Shown: positions 34,805 to 43,641, numbered from the stretch's first letter. The stretch: DNA of 64,000 nt from Wohlfahrtiimonas sp. G9077 (GCF_002252155.1 NZ_NEFD01000002.1:248001-312000), one strand, 5' to 3'. Translations and numbers: made by a program. The notes: a model not told the origin generated them from the sequence alone.

Positions 34805-34830
34805 ATTAATGTGCAAATCGCGCATTAATT
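34804..34830 (+). other. Inverted repeat between secG and tRNA-Leu
   Basis: AATTAATGTGC and GCGCATTAATT form an 11-bp stem with one wobble pair around a five-base loop, directly at the secG stop. There is no T-run, so it may act as an RNA processing or stability element rather than as an intrinsic terminator. Confidence 0.6.
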
Positions 34831-34874
34831 ATGCAGACAAATAGAAAAATTAATATATACTGTTTGAGTTAATT

Positions 34875-34959
34875 GCCGGCGTGGTGGAATTGGTAGACAC
34901 GCTACCTTGAGGTGGTAGTGCTGAAAGGCTTCCCGGTTCAAGTCCGGGCGTCGGTACCA
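34875..34959 (+). tRNA. tRNA-Leu (anticodon GAG)
   Basis: An 85-base class II tRNA with encoded CCA. The acceptor arms GCCGGCG and CGTCGGT pair over seven positions (two G-U). The D arm holds AATTGGTAGAC. The anticodon stem CTACC/GGTAG encloses TTGAGGT, giving anticodon GAG at 34909-34911 (reads CUU/CUC). A long variable arm TGCTGAAAGGCTT is followed by the T arm CCCGG-TTCAAGT-CCGGG. The candidate -10 TATACT at 34856-34861 lies just upstream. pilC starts 25 bases after the CCA. Confidence 0.97.
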
Positions 34960-34984
34960 TTATACTAATAAAGAATGGAAACCT

Positions 34985-36202
34985 ATGGCTTTAGATAATC
35001 GAAAAGAAGTCGACTATAATTGGGTTGGTCGTGATAAGTTAGGTAATCGTGTTGAAGGTGTTTTAAAAGCAGCCTCTCCCACTAAGGTGAGATCTCTGTT
35101 AAATGCCCAAGGCATTCAGCCACTCAAAATTGTCAAAGCTAAAGTCAAAAAAGGTAAGGGCGGTAAAGTTAAGCCCGATGACATTATGCTCTTCACGCGC
35201 CAATTGGCGACGATGTTGGCAGCAGGTTTACCATTATCTGAAGCACTCTCTATGCAGGCTTCAGGTGCATCTAAAATTGCTTTAAGTGAATTGTTATATA
35301 CAGTCAAAACCGACGTTGATCGCGGTGGCGGCTTGTCGAACGCTTTAGCAAAACATCCTTTTATCTTTGATCGCACTTATGTGGGCTTAGTGGCCGCAGG
35401 TGAGCGTTCAGGGACGCTTGAAATCATCTTAGCGCAATTGGCAGACTTCTTAGAGAAATCAAGCCGCATCAAAAAAACCATCAAAAAAGCTCTGGTCTAT
35501 CCTGCGATCGTGATTTTTATCGCGTTGAGCATCACCGCTTTAATTTTATGGAAAGTGGTGCCCGTTTTTGCGGACATGTTTAAAGAGCAGGGCAGAGAAT
35601 TGCCAGGGGCAACACAATTTGTGGTGAACATCTCAGAAGGGATTCGCTCGTGGGGCTTTATTTATACCTTGATGGGCATTGGCGTTTTCATTTATCTCTT
35701 TAAACGTTTACTGCGTACCAATCTTAAATTTAAACGTAAATTCGATGAAGTGGTGTTAAAACTGCCCATTTTTGGTAACTTAATCGTTTTATCTAACAGC
35801 GCAAACTTTGCAAGTACGTTGGCAACGATGTATGAAGCTGGTACACCGATGATTGCAGCATTAACAACGGTTGCAGACTCAACAAGTAACTCAGTCTTTA
35901 AAGAAGCGATTGAGAAAATTAATGCGAACGTTTCCATCGGCCAAGAGCTGAACTTTGCGATGCGTCAATCAAAAATGTTCCCCGACATGGTGAGCTATAT
36001 GGTGGGCATTGGCGAAAAATCCGGTAACTTGTCTGAGATGTTAAATAAAGTCTCGAACTTATACATGGAAGACATTGACAATGCTGTGGGCGCGATGATG
36101 TCAATGATTGAACCGATTTTGATCGTGATTTTAGGTTCGCTCGTGGGTGGTATTGTTGTGGCGATGTATTTACCGCTCTTTAGTATGGCTGAAGGTATGT
36201 AG
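34985..36202 (+). CDS. pilC: Type IV pilus inner-membrane platform protein PilC
   Basis: A 405-residue T2SSF-domain protein that couples PilB (extension) and retraction ATPases to pilin insertion. Two homologous cytosolic domains (about 70-190 and 270-395) contain LFTRQLATMLAAGLPLSEAL and ANFASTLATMYEAGTPMIAAL, and each is followed by a hydrophobic segment. YVGLVAAGERSGTLE and VSYMVGIGEKSGNLSEML are the paired GExSG motifs. Three membrane segments are visible. It begins 25 bases after tRNA-Leu and its stop overlaps the GTG start of pilD. Confidence 0.96.
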   Translation: MALDNRKEVDYNWVGRDKLGNRVEGVLKAASPTKVRSLLNAQGIQPLKIVKAKVKKGKGGKVKPDDIMLFTRQLATMLAAGLPLSEALSMQASGASKIALSELLYTVKTDVDRGGGLSNALAKHPFIFDRTYVGLVAAGERSGTLEIILAQLADFLEKSSRIKKTIKKALVYPAIVIFIALSITALILWKVVPVFADMFKEQGRELPGATQFVVNISEGIRSWGFIYTLMGIGVFIYLFKRLLRTNLKFKRKFDEVVLKLPIFGNLIVLSNSANFASTLATMYEAGTPMIAALTTVADSTSNSVFKEAIEKINANVSIGQELNFAMRQSKMFPDMVSYMVGIGEKSGNLSEMLNKVSNLYMEDIDNAVGAMMSMIEPILIVILGSLVGGIVVAMYLPLFSMAEGM

Positions 36203-37131
36203 TGCAAGCAGAAATCCCCTTATTCATTTTAATTTTTATTCTCGGAGCTGCCATTGGCAGCTTTTTGAATGTTGTTGCCTATCGTTTGCCCAAAATTCTG
36301 TTTGATCAAGATTATCGTGTGATCTCAGGTTTTTTGCGTGAAGAAGCGGCCAAGTCCGATCGCTTTAAAAGTGGCATTCCCATTTTAGATCGCATTTTAT
36401 CCCGTCAAAATGCCGATCAACTCTTAACAAAACACGATGTATTACCGGCTAAAGGATTATTGTATTTAGCCACGCCCGCATCAAGCTGCCCAAACTGTGG
36501 CCACAAAATCCGCGCCTATGAAAACATTCCTGTTTTAGGCTGGCTCTTTTTAAGGGGCAAATGCTCAGGCTGCCATTCGCGCATTTCTGTGCAATATCCA
36601 CTTGTGGAGCTTTTGACAGGATTATTGACGGTTGCGGTGGTTTACGTCACGGGTTTAGATTTAAATGGCGCGCTCTTTGTCTTTTTTATGTGGATTTTAA
36701 TGACGCTCTCATTGATTGATTTAAAATTCTACGTATTGCCGGATCAATTGACCTTACCCTTGATGTGGCTAGGCTTATTATCGAGCTTTTTTGGTTGGAT
36801 TCAGGTGGATTTCAAGGAAGCTTTTTTAGGTGCAATCGTCGGTTACCTCTCTTTGTGGTTCATCAATCAAGTGGCGCGCCTCATTTTGCGCCGTGATGGC
36901 ATGGGCAATGGCGACTTTAAATTATTGGCCGCCCTTGGCGCATGGCTGGGTTTAGGCAATCTCTTTAATGTGATTTTACTCTCCTCCATCAGTGGCGCAG
37001 TGGTTGGCATTGTGGTGATGATGATCTCTAAAAACCGCATGATCCCGTATGGTCCATTCTTAGCGCTCGCAGCTCTATTGATTGTGCTCTTTGGCATTGA
37101 GCCGCACACCTTTTTCTATCTTGCCTCATGA
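36202..37131 (+). CDS. pilD: Prepilin peptidase / N-methyltransferase PilD
   Basis: A 309-residue inner-membrane aspartyl protease that cleaves the leader of type IV prepilins and methylates the new N-terminal Phe. The N-terminal membrane segment has GSFLNVVAYRLP. The cytosolic methyltransferase domain has two CxxC pairs (CPNCGH and CSGCH). The catalytic aspartates are in SLIDLKFYVLPD and GMGNGDFKLLAALGAW. The loop between YRLP and the first CxxC is about 60 residues, longer than in Pseudomonas PilD. It uses a GTG start inside the pilC stop (TAGTG) and overlaps coaE by four bases. Confidence 0.95.
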   Translation: MQAEIPLFILIFILGAAIGSFLNVVAYRLPKILFDQDYRVISGFLREEAAKSDRFKSGIPILDRILSRQNADQLLTKHDVLPAKGLLYLATPASSCPNCGHKIRAYENIPVLGWLFLRGKCSGCHSRISVQYPLVELLTGLLTVAVVYVTGLDLNGALFVFFMWILMTLSLIDLKFYVLPDQLTLPLMWLGLLSSFFGWIQVDFKEAFLGAIVGYLSLWFINQVARLILRRDGMGNGDFKLLAALGAWLGLGNLFNVILLSSISGAVVGIVVMMISKNRMIPYGPFLALAALLIVLFGIEPHTFFYLAS

Positions 37132-37757
37132 TGGATCGACAGATCATCGTTTTAACGGGTGGCATAGCTTCTGGCAAAACATTGGCATCGAATGATTTAG
37201 GTGCCCTTAATGCTCATGTGATTGATACAGATGTCATTGCGCGCCAATTATTAACAGTTGATGGCAATCCCTATTCTGACGCCGCTCTTACAGCCGTTAA
37301 AGATGCCTTTGGTGATGCAATTTTTAAAGATGGCGAGATTGACCGCGTGAAACTGCGCGCGTTGATCTTCAGTGATCCCGCGCATAAAGCGACGCTTGAA
37401 GGCATTATGCATCCACTGATTTTCCAGCGCGTTCAGGATCTTTTAGGCAAAGGCGATGGCTTGTATGATTTAGTGGTGGTGCCTTTATTGCATGAAGGCT
37501 CGCCATATGTGGCGCTTGCTGACCAAATTCTGGTGATGGAAGTGGATGAAAACACACAACTTCAGCGCGTCATGGCGCGTGATCACATTGATGCAGATTT
37601 GGCAAAACGCATCATTGATTCCCAACCGAGCAATCAAGCACGCCGCGCTTTAGCGAACACCATCATCATTAATACGAATGCTCAATATACGCAAAAAGTA
37701 TTGAAACAGTTAGATAAACAGTATAGTCTAGCACCATCTAAGAATAGGGTGACATGA
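37128..37757 (+). CDS. coaE: Dephospho-CoA kinase
   Basis: Catalyses the last step of coenzyme A synthesis, phosphorylating dephospho-CoA with ATP. The 209-residue P-loop protein has Walker A LTGGIASGKTLAS, the acceptor-site VIDTDVIARQL, HPLIFQRV and VVPLLHEGSPY, and the lid-region QRVMARDHI. The LHEG replaces the more common LFE(T/S)G but the environment is conserved. It overlaps pilD by four bases, and the pilD-coaE-zapD order matches many gammaproteobacteria. Confidence 0.95.
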   Translation: MMDRQIIVLTGGIASGKTLASNDLGALNAHVIDTDVIARQLLTVDGNPYSDAALTAVKDAFGDAIFKDGEIDRVKLRALIFSDPAHKATLEGIMHPLIFQRVQDLLGKGDGLYDLVVVPLLHEGSPYVALADQILVMEVDENTQLQRVMARDHIDADLAKRIIDSQPSNQARRALANTIIINTNAQYTQKVLKQLDKQYSLAPSKNRVT

Positions 37758-37760
37758 TTT

Positions 37761-38474
37761 ATGATTTATGAATTTCCTCTCAGTGAGGGTGTTCGCCGTT
37801 TGTTGCGTGCGGAGATGCTGTTTAAACAGAGCCAGTCGCACATTGAGTATGACAATCCATTTAGCACGATTGCAGCATTGTCGGCATTGGTGGATTTAGT
37901 GGAAGTGATCTCGAAAAATAATTTAAAAATTGAGATGATCAAGCAGTTAGATCGTTTGCAGTATAAAGAAGAGATTAATGATGCACAGCGTCAAGAGATG
38001 AAAGAGCTCAGTCAAGATTTAGTGTTTGGCAGCGTCAAAGCTTTTGATGAGGTCAAAGAGAATATCTTTTTAAATGTGGTTCGTCAGCGTTTGAAAATGA
38101 CGGGAGGATTAGGCGCCTTTGATTTGCCTAATCTTCATCATTGGTTGCGCTTTGAACACGGATTGCGTTTAGAGCACATGGATCGTTGGTTTGCCCAGTT
38201 TGCGCCCACAGAAAAAGCATTGAATTATGTTTTATCGATGTTGCGTACGTTGTCAGATCAAGAAGTGTGCCATTTTAAACAAGGACTATTTTACAAAACG
38301 GTAAAATGGGACGCTGAATTGGTGCGCGTGGACATGGGCGATCGAATGATCTACCCAGAATTCAGTGGGAATAAACAACAATTGAGCATTCGATTAATGG
38401 AACAAGCATCACCTTTTGATCCTGTGACACAAGTCAAAGAGGATTTAGAGATGGTGGTTGAACGTTGTGGTTAA
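37761..38474 (+). CDS. zapD: Cell division protein ZapD
   Basis: A 237-residue FtsZ-binding protein (YacF) that bundles FtsZ filaments at the division site. It starts IYEFPLSEGVRRLLRAEMLF, typical of ZapD, whose members begin with an LNERxRxxLRLE-like segment. Later stretches LPNLHHWLR and a C-terminal beta-rich MIYPEFSGNKQQLSIRLM also fit. There is no catalytic motif to check, so identity rests on overall resemblance and on the coaE-zapD neighbourhood. The yacG gene that often follows is missing; fabG follows instead. Confidence 0.88.
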   Translation: MIYEFPLSEGVRRLLRAEMLFKQSQSHIEYDNPFSTIAALSALVDLVEVISKNNLKIEMIKQLDRLQYKEEINDAQRQEMKELSQDLVFGSVKAFDEVKENIFLNVVRQRLKMTGGLGAFDLPNLHHWLRFEHGLRLEHMDRWFAQFAPTEKALNYVLSMLRTLSDQEVCHFKQGLFYKTVKWDAELVRVDMGDRMIYPEFSGNKQQLSIRLMEQASPFDPVTQVKEDLEMVVERCG

Positions 38475-38487
38475 TAGAGGTTTTTTT

Positions 38488-39222
38488 ATGAGTCAAGAAA
38501 AGAAAATTGCATTGGTAACAGGCGCAACTCGCGGGATTGGTAAAGCGATTGCCGAAGCTTTGGTGGCAGCTAACTACTTTGTGGTGGGCACAGCAACATC
38601 GGACAACGGTGTGGCAACCATTCAAGGTTTTTTAGGTGACAATGGGGATGCACTCGTATTGAATGTTGCAGATGGCGAAAGCATTGATGCAGTATTAAAA
38701 GCCATTACCGAAAAACATGGCGCGATCTCTGTATTGGTGAACAATGCAGGCATCACAAAAGATCAGTTACTCATGAGAATGAAAGACCAAGATTGGTCTG
38801 ATGTGATCACGACTAACTTAACCAGTATTTATAAATTATCGAAAGCAGTGATGCGCGATATGATGAAAGCGCGTTTTGGCCGCATTGTGAACATTACCTC
38901 CATCGTGGGTGTAACAGGCAATGCTGGGCAGACGAACTATGCAGCGGCAAAAGCAGGTGTAATCGGCTTTACAAAATCCATGGCCATTGAAGTTGCGAGC
39001 CGTGGCATTACGGTAAACTGTGTCGCACCCGGGTTTATTGACACCGATATGACAAAAGATCTGCCTGAAGCAGTGAAAACGTCATTACTCAAAAATATTC
39101 CAATGAATATGCTCGGTCAACCTGAAGATATTGCCAATGCAGTGAAGTTTTTAGTGGCGGATGAGTCAGGTTACATCACTGGCGAAACGATCCATGTGAA
39201 CGGCGGAATGTACATGCCATAG
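38488..39222 (+). CDS. fabG: 3-oxoacyl-[acyl-carrier-protein] reductase
   Basis: A 244-residue short-chain dehydrogenase that reduces 3-oxoacyl-ACP with NADPH in fatty-acid elongation. The cofactor motif is [16 protein letters not shown], with [16 protein letters not shown] and catalytic Ser (NITSIVG), Tyr and Lys (YAAAKAG). GRIVNITS and GFIDTDMT are further FabG marks. The start at 38488 follows AGAGG; an in-frame ATG at 38458 lies inside zapD. The usual fabH and fabD are not upstream, so this fab cluster has been joined to coaE-zapD. Confidence 0.95.
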   Translation: MSQEKKIALVTGATRGIGKAIAEALVAANYFVVGTATSDNGVATIQGFLGDNGDALVLNVADGESIDAVLKAITEKHGAISVLVNNAGITKDQLLMRMKDQDWSDVITTNLTSIYKLSKAVMRDMMKARFGRIVNITSIVGVTGNAGQTNYAAAKAGVIGFTKSMAIEVASRGITVNCVAPGFIDTDMTKDLPEAVKTSLLKNIPMNMLGQPEDIANAVKFLVADESGYITGETIHVNGGMYMP

Positions 39223-39240
39223 TGCAGACTTGAAAAAGTC

Positions 39241-39270
39241 TTGGACTTTGTGCAACATTTTTTCTAAAAT
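39241..39270 (+). promoter_or_regulatory. Sigma-70-type promoter for acpP
   Basis: TTGGAC at 39241-39246 and TAAAAT at 39265-39270 are 18 bases apart in the fabG-acpP gap. A separate strong promoter for acpP fits the need for abundant carrier protein. The leader would be about 50 bases. Confidence 0.55.
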
Positions 39271-39325
39271 ACAATTTGGTAATTTGATACCTATATTTTT
39301 TATTAAGTTAAGGATTTTTAAAATT

Positions 39326-39565
39326 ATGAGCGATATCGAAGCACGTGTTAAGAAGATTGTTATGGAACAACTTCAAGTGAAAGAAGATCAAGTCACAAAT
39401 TCAGCTTCTTTCATTGATGATCTAAGCGCGGACTCTTTAGATACAGTTGAGTTGGTAATGGCTCTTGAAGAAGAGTTTGATTGTGAAATTCCAGATGAAG
39501 AAGCTGAAAAAATCACAACAGTTCAACAAGCGATTGACTACGTGACAGCAAACTTAGATAAATAA
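39326..39565 (+). CDS. acpP: Acyl carrier protein
   Basis: A 79-residue acidic carrier of growing acyl chains. The phosphopantetheine attachment serine is in [15 protein letters not shown], followed by [26 protein letters not shown], closely like E. coli AcpP. The start at 39326 gives the normal N-terminus [12 protein letters not shown]; an upstream in-frame start at 39230 would add an unrelated 32-residue stretch covering the promoter. It has its own promoter and is followed by a hairpin before fabF. Confidence 0.97.
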   Translation: MSDIEARVKKIVMEQLQVKEDQVTNSASFIDDLSADSLDTVELVMALEEEFDCEIPDEEAEKITTVQQAIDYVTANLDK

Positions 39566-39609
39566 TTTATTCAATGTCATAATTTGAATAATCTGGTCAG
39601 AATTGTCGA

Positions 39610-39661
39610 TAGAGCGGTTCTCATAGGACTCAAAGGTTTTATGAAACCGTTCTATTTTTTT
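39610..39661 (+). terminator. Terminator or attenuator between acpP and fabF
   Basis: A long imperfect stem (TAGAGCGGTT.CTCATA pairing with TATGAAACCGTTCTA) followed by seven T. It would end most acpP transcripts, leaving readthrough for the fabF-mltG-tmk-holB genes, which begin 28 bases later. Confidence 0.8.
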
Positions 39662-39688
39662 ATCATATAAACATTAAGGAAATCGGTT

Positions 39689-40930
39689 ATGAAACAGCGA
39701 GTAGTTGTCACAGGCTTAGGCATCGTTTCTGCATTGGGTAATACTGTGGAATCGGCTTGGACGAATATTTTAGCTGGAGTGAGTGGTGCTGCACCCATTA
39801 CTGCATTTGATGCAACAGGGTATCCGGTCACTTTTTCGGCATCAACCAAAGATTTTGACGTTTCAAAATACATGAATCCGAAAGATGCCAAACGTATGGA
39901 TCTATTCATTCAATATGGTATTGGCGCGGCTGTGGATGCGATTAAAGATGCAGGTCTTGAAATCACAGATGCCAATGCAGATCGTATTGGTGCAATGCTT
40001 GGCTCTGGCATTGGTGGCTTGCCCGGCATTGAAGATAACTGCGAAACTTTATTGAAAAAAGGCCCGAATCGAATCAGTCCTTTTTATGTGCCACGTTCAA
40101 TCATTAATATGTTGCCCGGTCAATTATCCATTTTGACTGGTTTTAAAGGCCCTTCCATTTCCGCTGTGACGGCATGTGCCTCTGGAACACATTCCATTGG
40201 TTTAGCGGCGCGCATGATCGCGTATGGAGATGCCGATGTGATGATCGCAGGTGGTGCAGAAATGGCCACAACCCCAACAGGTATCGGTGGTTTTGCCGCT
40301 GCGCGTGCCTTATCTGCTCGCAATGATGAACCCACAAAAGCCTCGCGCCCTTGGGACAAAGACCGTGATGGTTTTGTGCTTGGCGATGGTGCGGGCGTCA
40401 TCATTTTAGAATCCTATGAACATGCTGTAAAACGCGGTGCACGCATTTACTGTGAATTGGTGGGCTTTGGTGCCACAAGTGATGCTTATCACATCACATC
40501 CCCCATGGAAAACGGTGAAGGCGCAGCGCGTTGTATGCAAATGGCATTGAACGATGCAAAAATGAACCCTGATGCCATTGATTACATCAATGCGCACGGT
40601 ACATCCACAAAATTGGGTGACATGGCAGAATTAACCGCTGTGAAATCCATTTTTGGTGAGCATGCGTATCAATTGGCCATGAGCTCAACAAAATCCATGA
40701 CCGGTCACTTATTGGGTGCTGCCGGCGGGATTGAAGCGGTGTTTGCCATTTTGTCCATCCGTGACAATGTTGCACCGCCCACCATTAACTTAGACAACCC
40801 AGATGAAGGGTGCGACTTAAACTTAGTGCCGCACACTGCTCAAGCACGTCAAATTGATGTGGCCATCTCCAACTCCTTTGGCTTTGGCGGCACAAATGGC
40901 ACCTTGATCTTCTCTAGGATGCAAGATTAA
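39689..40930 (+). CDS. fabF: 3-oxoacyl-[acyl-carrier-protein] synthase II
   Basis: A 413-residue condensing enzyme that extends acyl-ACP with malonyl-ACP. The catalytic cysteine is in [12 protein letters not shown], with the two histidines in [11 protein letters not shown] and GHLLGAAGG and the conserved Lys in STKSMTGH. The N-terminal [15 protein letters not shown] and the C-terminal [14 protein letters not shown] complete the KAS II pattern. Its stop overlaps the mltG start by one base. Confidence 0.97.
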   Translation: MKQRVVVTGLGIVSALGNTVESAWTNILAGVSGAAPITAFDATGYPVTFSASTKDFDVSKYMNPKDAKRMDLFIQYGIGAAVDAIKDAGLEITDANADRIGAMLGSGIGGLPGIEDNCETLLKKGPNRISPFYVPRSIINMLPGQLSILTGFKGPSISAVTACASGTHSIGLAARMIAYGDADVMIAGGAEMATTPTGIGGFAAARALSARNDEPTKASRPWDKDRDGFVLGDGAGVIILESYEHAVKRGARIYCELVGFGATSDAYHITSPMENGEGAARCMQMALNDAKMNPDAIDYINAHGTSTKLGDMAELTAVKSIFGEHAYQLAMSSTKSMTGHLLGAAGGIEAVFAILSIRDNVAPPTINLDNPDEGCDLNLVPHTAQARQIDVAISNSFGFGGTNGTLIFSRMQD

Positions 40931-42006
40931 TGGCATCACTGTTGCATTATCTTCAAAAAGCATTGCTGTTCATCGTTAAATATGTGCTCTCGCGCGCCAT
41001 TTTATTGGCGGTCTTTGTGGGGCTCTTTTTGTGGCTCGCACAATTTGGGTACAACTTTTTAACGTACATGAAAACGCCCATGATCACCACCGAAACGCCT
41101 GTTTTGGTGGAAGTGAAACCGGGCATGAACAGCGATGCATTATTGCGTGAATTAAAAGCGAAAATCCCTTCGACAGATCCAAATTTCCTTAAAATCTATG
41201 GCCGCTTAACGGGCACGCTCAGTGACATTAAAGCTGGTGAATATGAGATCACCGATCAAATGCGACCAGCAGACTTTTGGACAAATGTCATCAAAGGGCG
41301 CAGTATGCAATACAGCTTTACGTTGGTGGAAGGTTGGAACTTTAAACAGATGCGCGATGCGATGATCAATCATCCAAACATTGTGCAAACCATTCCAAAA
41401 GATGCATCACCAGATGAAATCATGACATTGATTGGCCATAAAGGTGAACCTTATGAAGGTTACTTCATGCCGGAAACGTATCTCTTTCCGCGTGGGTATA
41501 CGGATGTTGAGCTTTTAAAACGCAGTTATGAATCCATGCAGCAGTTTGTCAATCAAGTGTGGGACAAGCGTGATTTAGACTTGCCCATCAACAATCAACA
41601 TGAATTATTAACGCTTGCCTCCATCATTGAAAAAGAGACAGGCGTTGCCCATGAGCGCCCAGAAATTGCTGGCGTCTTTGTGCGCCGCTTACAAAAAGGC
41701 ATGCGTTTACAAACGGACCCAACGGTGATTTATGGTTTAGGTGATCGCTATCGCGGAACGATTTACCGCAGCGATCTTCAGCGCGATACGCCATACAACA
41801 CGTATACACGTAATGGTTTGCCGCCAACGCCCATTGCCATGCCAAGTGTTGCGGCCGTTTATGCTGCTGCTAACCCTAAAGAGGGCAATAGTCTTTACTT
41901 TGTGGCCAAAGGCGATGGTTCGGGCGAACATGTCTTTAGCGCAACGTTAGAACAGCACAATCAAGCGGTTCGCAATTATCGAGCGCGCTTAAATAATGGA
42001 AATTAA
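40930..42006 (+). CDS. mltG: Endolytic murein transglycosylase MltG
   Basis: A 358-residue YceG-family protein anchored by one N-terminal membrane segment (about 16-40). It cuts nascent glycan strands in the periplasm and is thought to set their length. The LysM-like region carries VEVKPGMNSDALLRELK. The catalytic domain has EGYFMPETYLFPRG, the catalytic glutamate in LASIIEKETGVAHERPEIAGVFVRRL, and LQTDPTVIYGLG and PYNTYTRNGLPPTPIAMPS, all diagnostic. It sits in the standard fabF-mltG-tmk-holB order (no pabC between). Confidence 0.95.
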   Translation: MASLLHYLQKALLFIVKYVLSRAILLAVFVGLFLWLAQFGYNFLTYMKTPMITTETPVLVEVKPGMNSDALLRELKAKIPSTDPNFLKIYGRLTGTLSDIKAGEYEITDQMRPADFWTNVIKGRSMQYSFTLVEGWNFKQMRDAMINHPNIVQTIPKDASPDEIMTLIGHKGEPYEGYFMPETYLFPRGYTDVELLKRSYESMQQFVNQVWDKRDLDLPINNQHELLTLASIIEKETGVAHERPEIAGVFVRRLQKGMRLQTDPTVIYGLGDRYRGTIYRSDLQRDTPYNTYTRNGLPPTPIAMPSVAAVYAAANPKEGNSLYFVAKGDGSGEHVFSATLEQHNQAVRNYRARLNNGN

Positions 42007-42008
42007 AC

Positions 42009-42620
42009 ATGCAAACAGGACGTTTCATTACGTTTGAAGGCACGGAAGGCGCGGGCAAAAGCACGCAAATTCCATTGCTCAAAGCTTGGCTTGAGGCGCA
42101 CGGTAAAACCGTCATCACCACAAGAGAGCCGGGCGGCACGCCCTTATCTGAAAAGATTCGCGGTTTATTATTAAATGATGAGATGACGGCAGAAACTGAG
42201 CTGTTGCTTATGTTTGCTGCGCGTAAAGAGCACATTGAACAGGTGATTGGGCCAGCATTAGCGCGTGGCGATTGGGTTTTGTGTGATCGCTTCACAGAGG
42301 CAACTTACGCTTATCAAGCCGCAGGACGCGCCATTGATGTGGCACGCATTGCCTATTTAGAAGATTGGCTGCAAGGCACATTGCGCCCAGATTGCACATT
42401 GTGGTTTGACATTGATGTGGCCAAAGGCATGGCGCGTGCGGAAAAACGTCATGCGCTTGATCGCTTTGAGCAAGAAGCCATGAGCTTTTTTGACAAAGTG
42501 CGCAGTGGCTATGCTGAGCAAGCCGCAAAGCGACCAGCACAATTTAAACGCATTGATGCTGCATTAAGCATTGATGAGATCACTTTGCAAATCACAGAAC
42601 AGTTGCAACCGCTGCTATGA
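42009..42620 (+). CDS. tmk: Thymidylate kinase
   Basis: Phosphorylates dTMP to dTDP. The 203-residue P-loop kinase has FEGTEGAGKSTQ, the TREPGGTPLSEKIR motif carrying the DR/EPGG signature, LCDRFTEATYAYQAAGR, and the lid arginines near AEKRHALDRFE. It starts two bases after mltG and overlaps holB by four bases. Confidence 0.96.
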   Translation: MQTGRFITFEGTEGAGKSTQIPLLKAWLEAHGKTVITTREPGGTPLSEKIRGLLLNDEMTAETELLLMFAARKEHIEQVIGPALARGDWVLCDRFTEATYAYQAAGRAIDVARIAYLEDWLQGTLRPDCTLWFDIDVAKGMARAEKRHALDRFEQEAMSFFDKVRSGYAEQAAKRPAQFKRIDAALSIDEITLQITEQLQPLL

Positions 42621-43558
42621 GTCAAGCCCTTTCGTTTCATGCATTGCCATGGTTTGATCAGCCCTTAGCCGAGTTAATGGCGCGTTATGATCATGGGCAG
42701 TTTCCGCAATCTCTGTTGATACTCGGTGAGCAAGGCATTGGCAAACAACAGTTTGCTGAAGATGTGGCACAAAGCATGTTGTGCTTAAATCGCACCCATC
42801 ATGAGCCGTGCGGGCAGTGCCAAAGTTGTGTGTGGTTAAAGCGCGGCAATCATCCGGATTACTTAGCCGTGATGACAGAAGAAAAAAGCCAAGTAATTAA
42901 GATTGACCAAATTCGTCAGCTCATTCAATTCGCGCAAATGACCAGTGAAACGGGGCGCAAAGTGATCGTGATCCACAATGCCGATGAGATGAATGTCAAT
43001 GCGGCCAATGCGCTTTTAAAAACGTTAGAAGAGCCAATGCCAAGCTGCTACCTCATTTTGGTGAGTGATCATCCCAAAAAACTGCCCATCACCATCCGAA
43101 GTCGCTGCCAACGTTTGCCATTGATGCTCAATGATCCCGCTTTGGCGTTGGATTGGTTGCGCACAAATGTGCCGGATGCCGCGCCTCATGCCATTGAGCA
43201 AGCGATGGCATTGAGCCATCATCGCCCGTTACAAGCCAAAGCCTTGTTAGCGAGTGATGGTTTAGAAACACTGACAACGCTGCAAAAGCAGTTTGCCAAA
43301 TTTACGCAGCAGCCCATCGACAATTCCGAGCTTGTGGAGATCATGACAAAAAATTGGGCGCTGGCCAGTTTGGCCATTCATTTGTGGCTTTCACAGGCAT
43401 TAAAAGGGCAAGGCAACATCGCAGGGCTCAGCGCAATGGCACCCCAAAAATTGATGGTACTGTATGATGATTTCGTCCGTTTGATGAATTTATCGAGCAC
43501 CACCGTAAAGCAAGAATGGCTCATTGAAGATTGGTTGACAAAATTTGTCACCCCTTAA
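42617..43558 (+). CDS. holB: DNA polymerase III subunit delta'
   Basis: A 313-residue clamp-loader subunit. The AAA+ fold carries a degenerate P-loop (GEQGIGKQQFAEDVA, with Gln after the Lys), the four-cysteine zinc module in CLNRTHHEPCGQCQSCVW, IDQIRQLIQFAQMTSETGRKVIVI, NAANALLKTLEEP (sensor) and the SRC motif in RSRCQRLPL. It is the last of the fabF-mltG-tmk-holB group. The pilZ and tatD genes that often follow holB are absent, and a pilin array starts 144 bases later. Confidence 0.94.
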   Translation: MSQALSFHALPWFDQPLAELMARYDHGQFPQSLLILGEQGIGKQQFAEDVAQSMLCLNRTHHEPCGQCQSCVWLKRGNHPDYLAVMTEEKSQVIKIDQIRQLIQFAQMTSETGRKVIVIHNADEMNVNAANALLKTLEEPMPSCYLILVSDHPKKLPITIRSRCQRLPLMLNDPALALDWLRTNVPDAAPHAIEQAMALSHHRPLQAKALLASDGLETLTTLQKQFAKFTQQPIDNSELVEIMTKNWALASLAIHLWLSQALKGQGNIAGLSAMAPQKLMVLYDDFVRLMNLSSTTVKQEWLIEDWLTKFVTP

Positions 43559-43625
43559 ACCAAAATATAGCAGAGATTAAGTTGCTACATTTTTATCCTA
43601 TTGATATTAATATAAAATATATTAT

Positions 43626-43641
43626 TGGCATGGTTTGTGCT
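43626..43641 (+). promoter_or_regulatory. Sigma-54-type promoter for the pilin array
   Basis: The sequence TTGGCATGGTTTGTGCTT spans 43625-43642 and has the invariant GG (43627-43628) and GC (43639-43640) separated by exactly ten bases. The TGGCA of the -24 element is intact and the -12 element is GTGCT. Transcription would start near 43652, about 50 bases before the first pilin. Sigma-54 control of pilA is well known in Pseudomonas and relatives. Confidence 0.75.

Noticed and set aside
39230-39325. A 111-residue form of acyl carrier protein
   Set aside because: The extra N-terminus covers the acpP promoter and is unlike any ACP.
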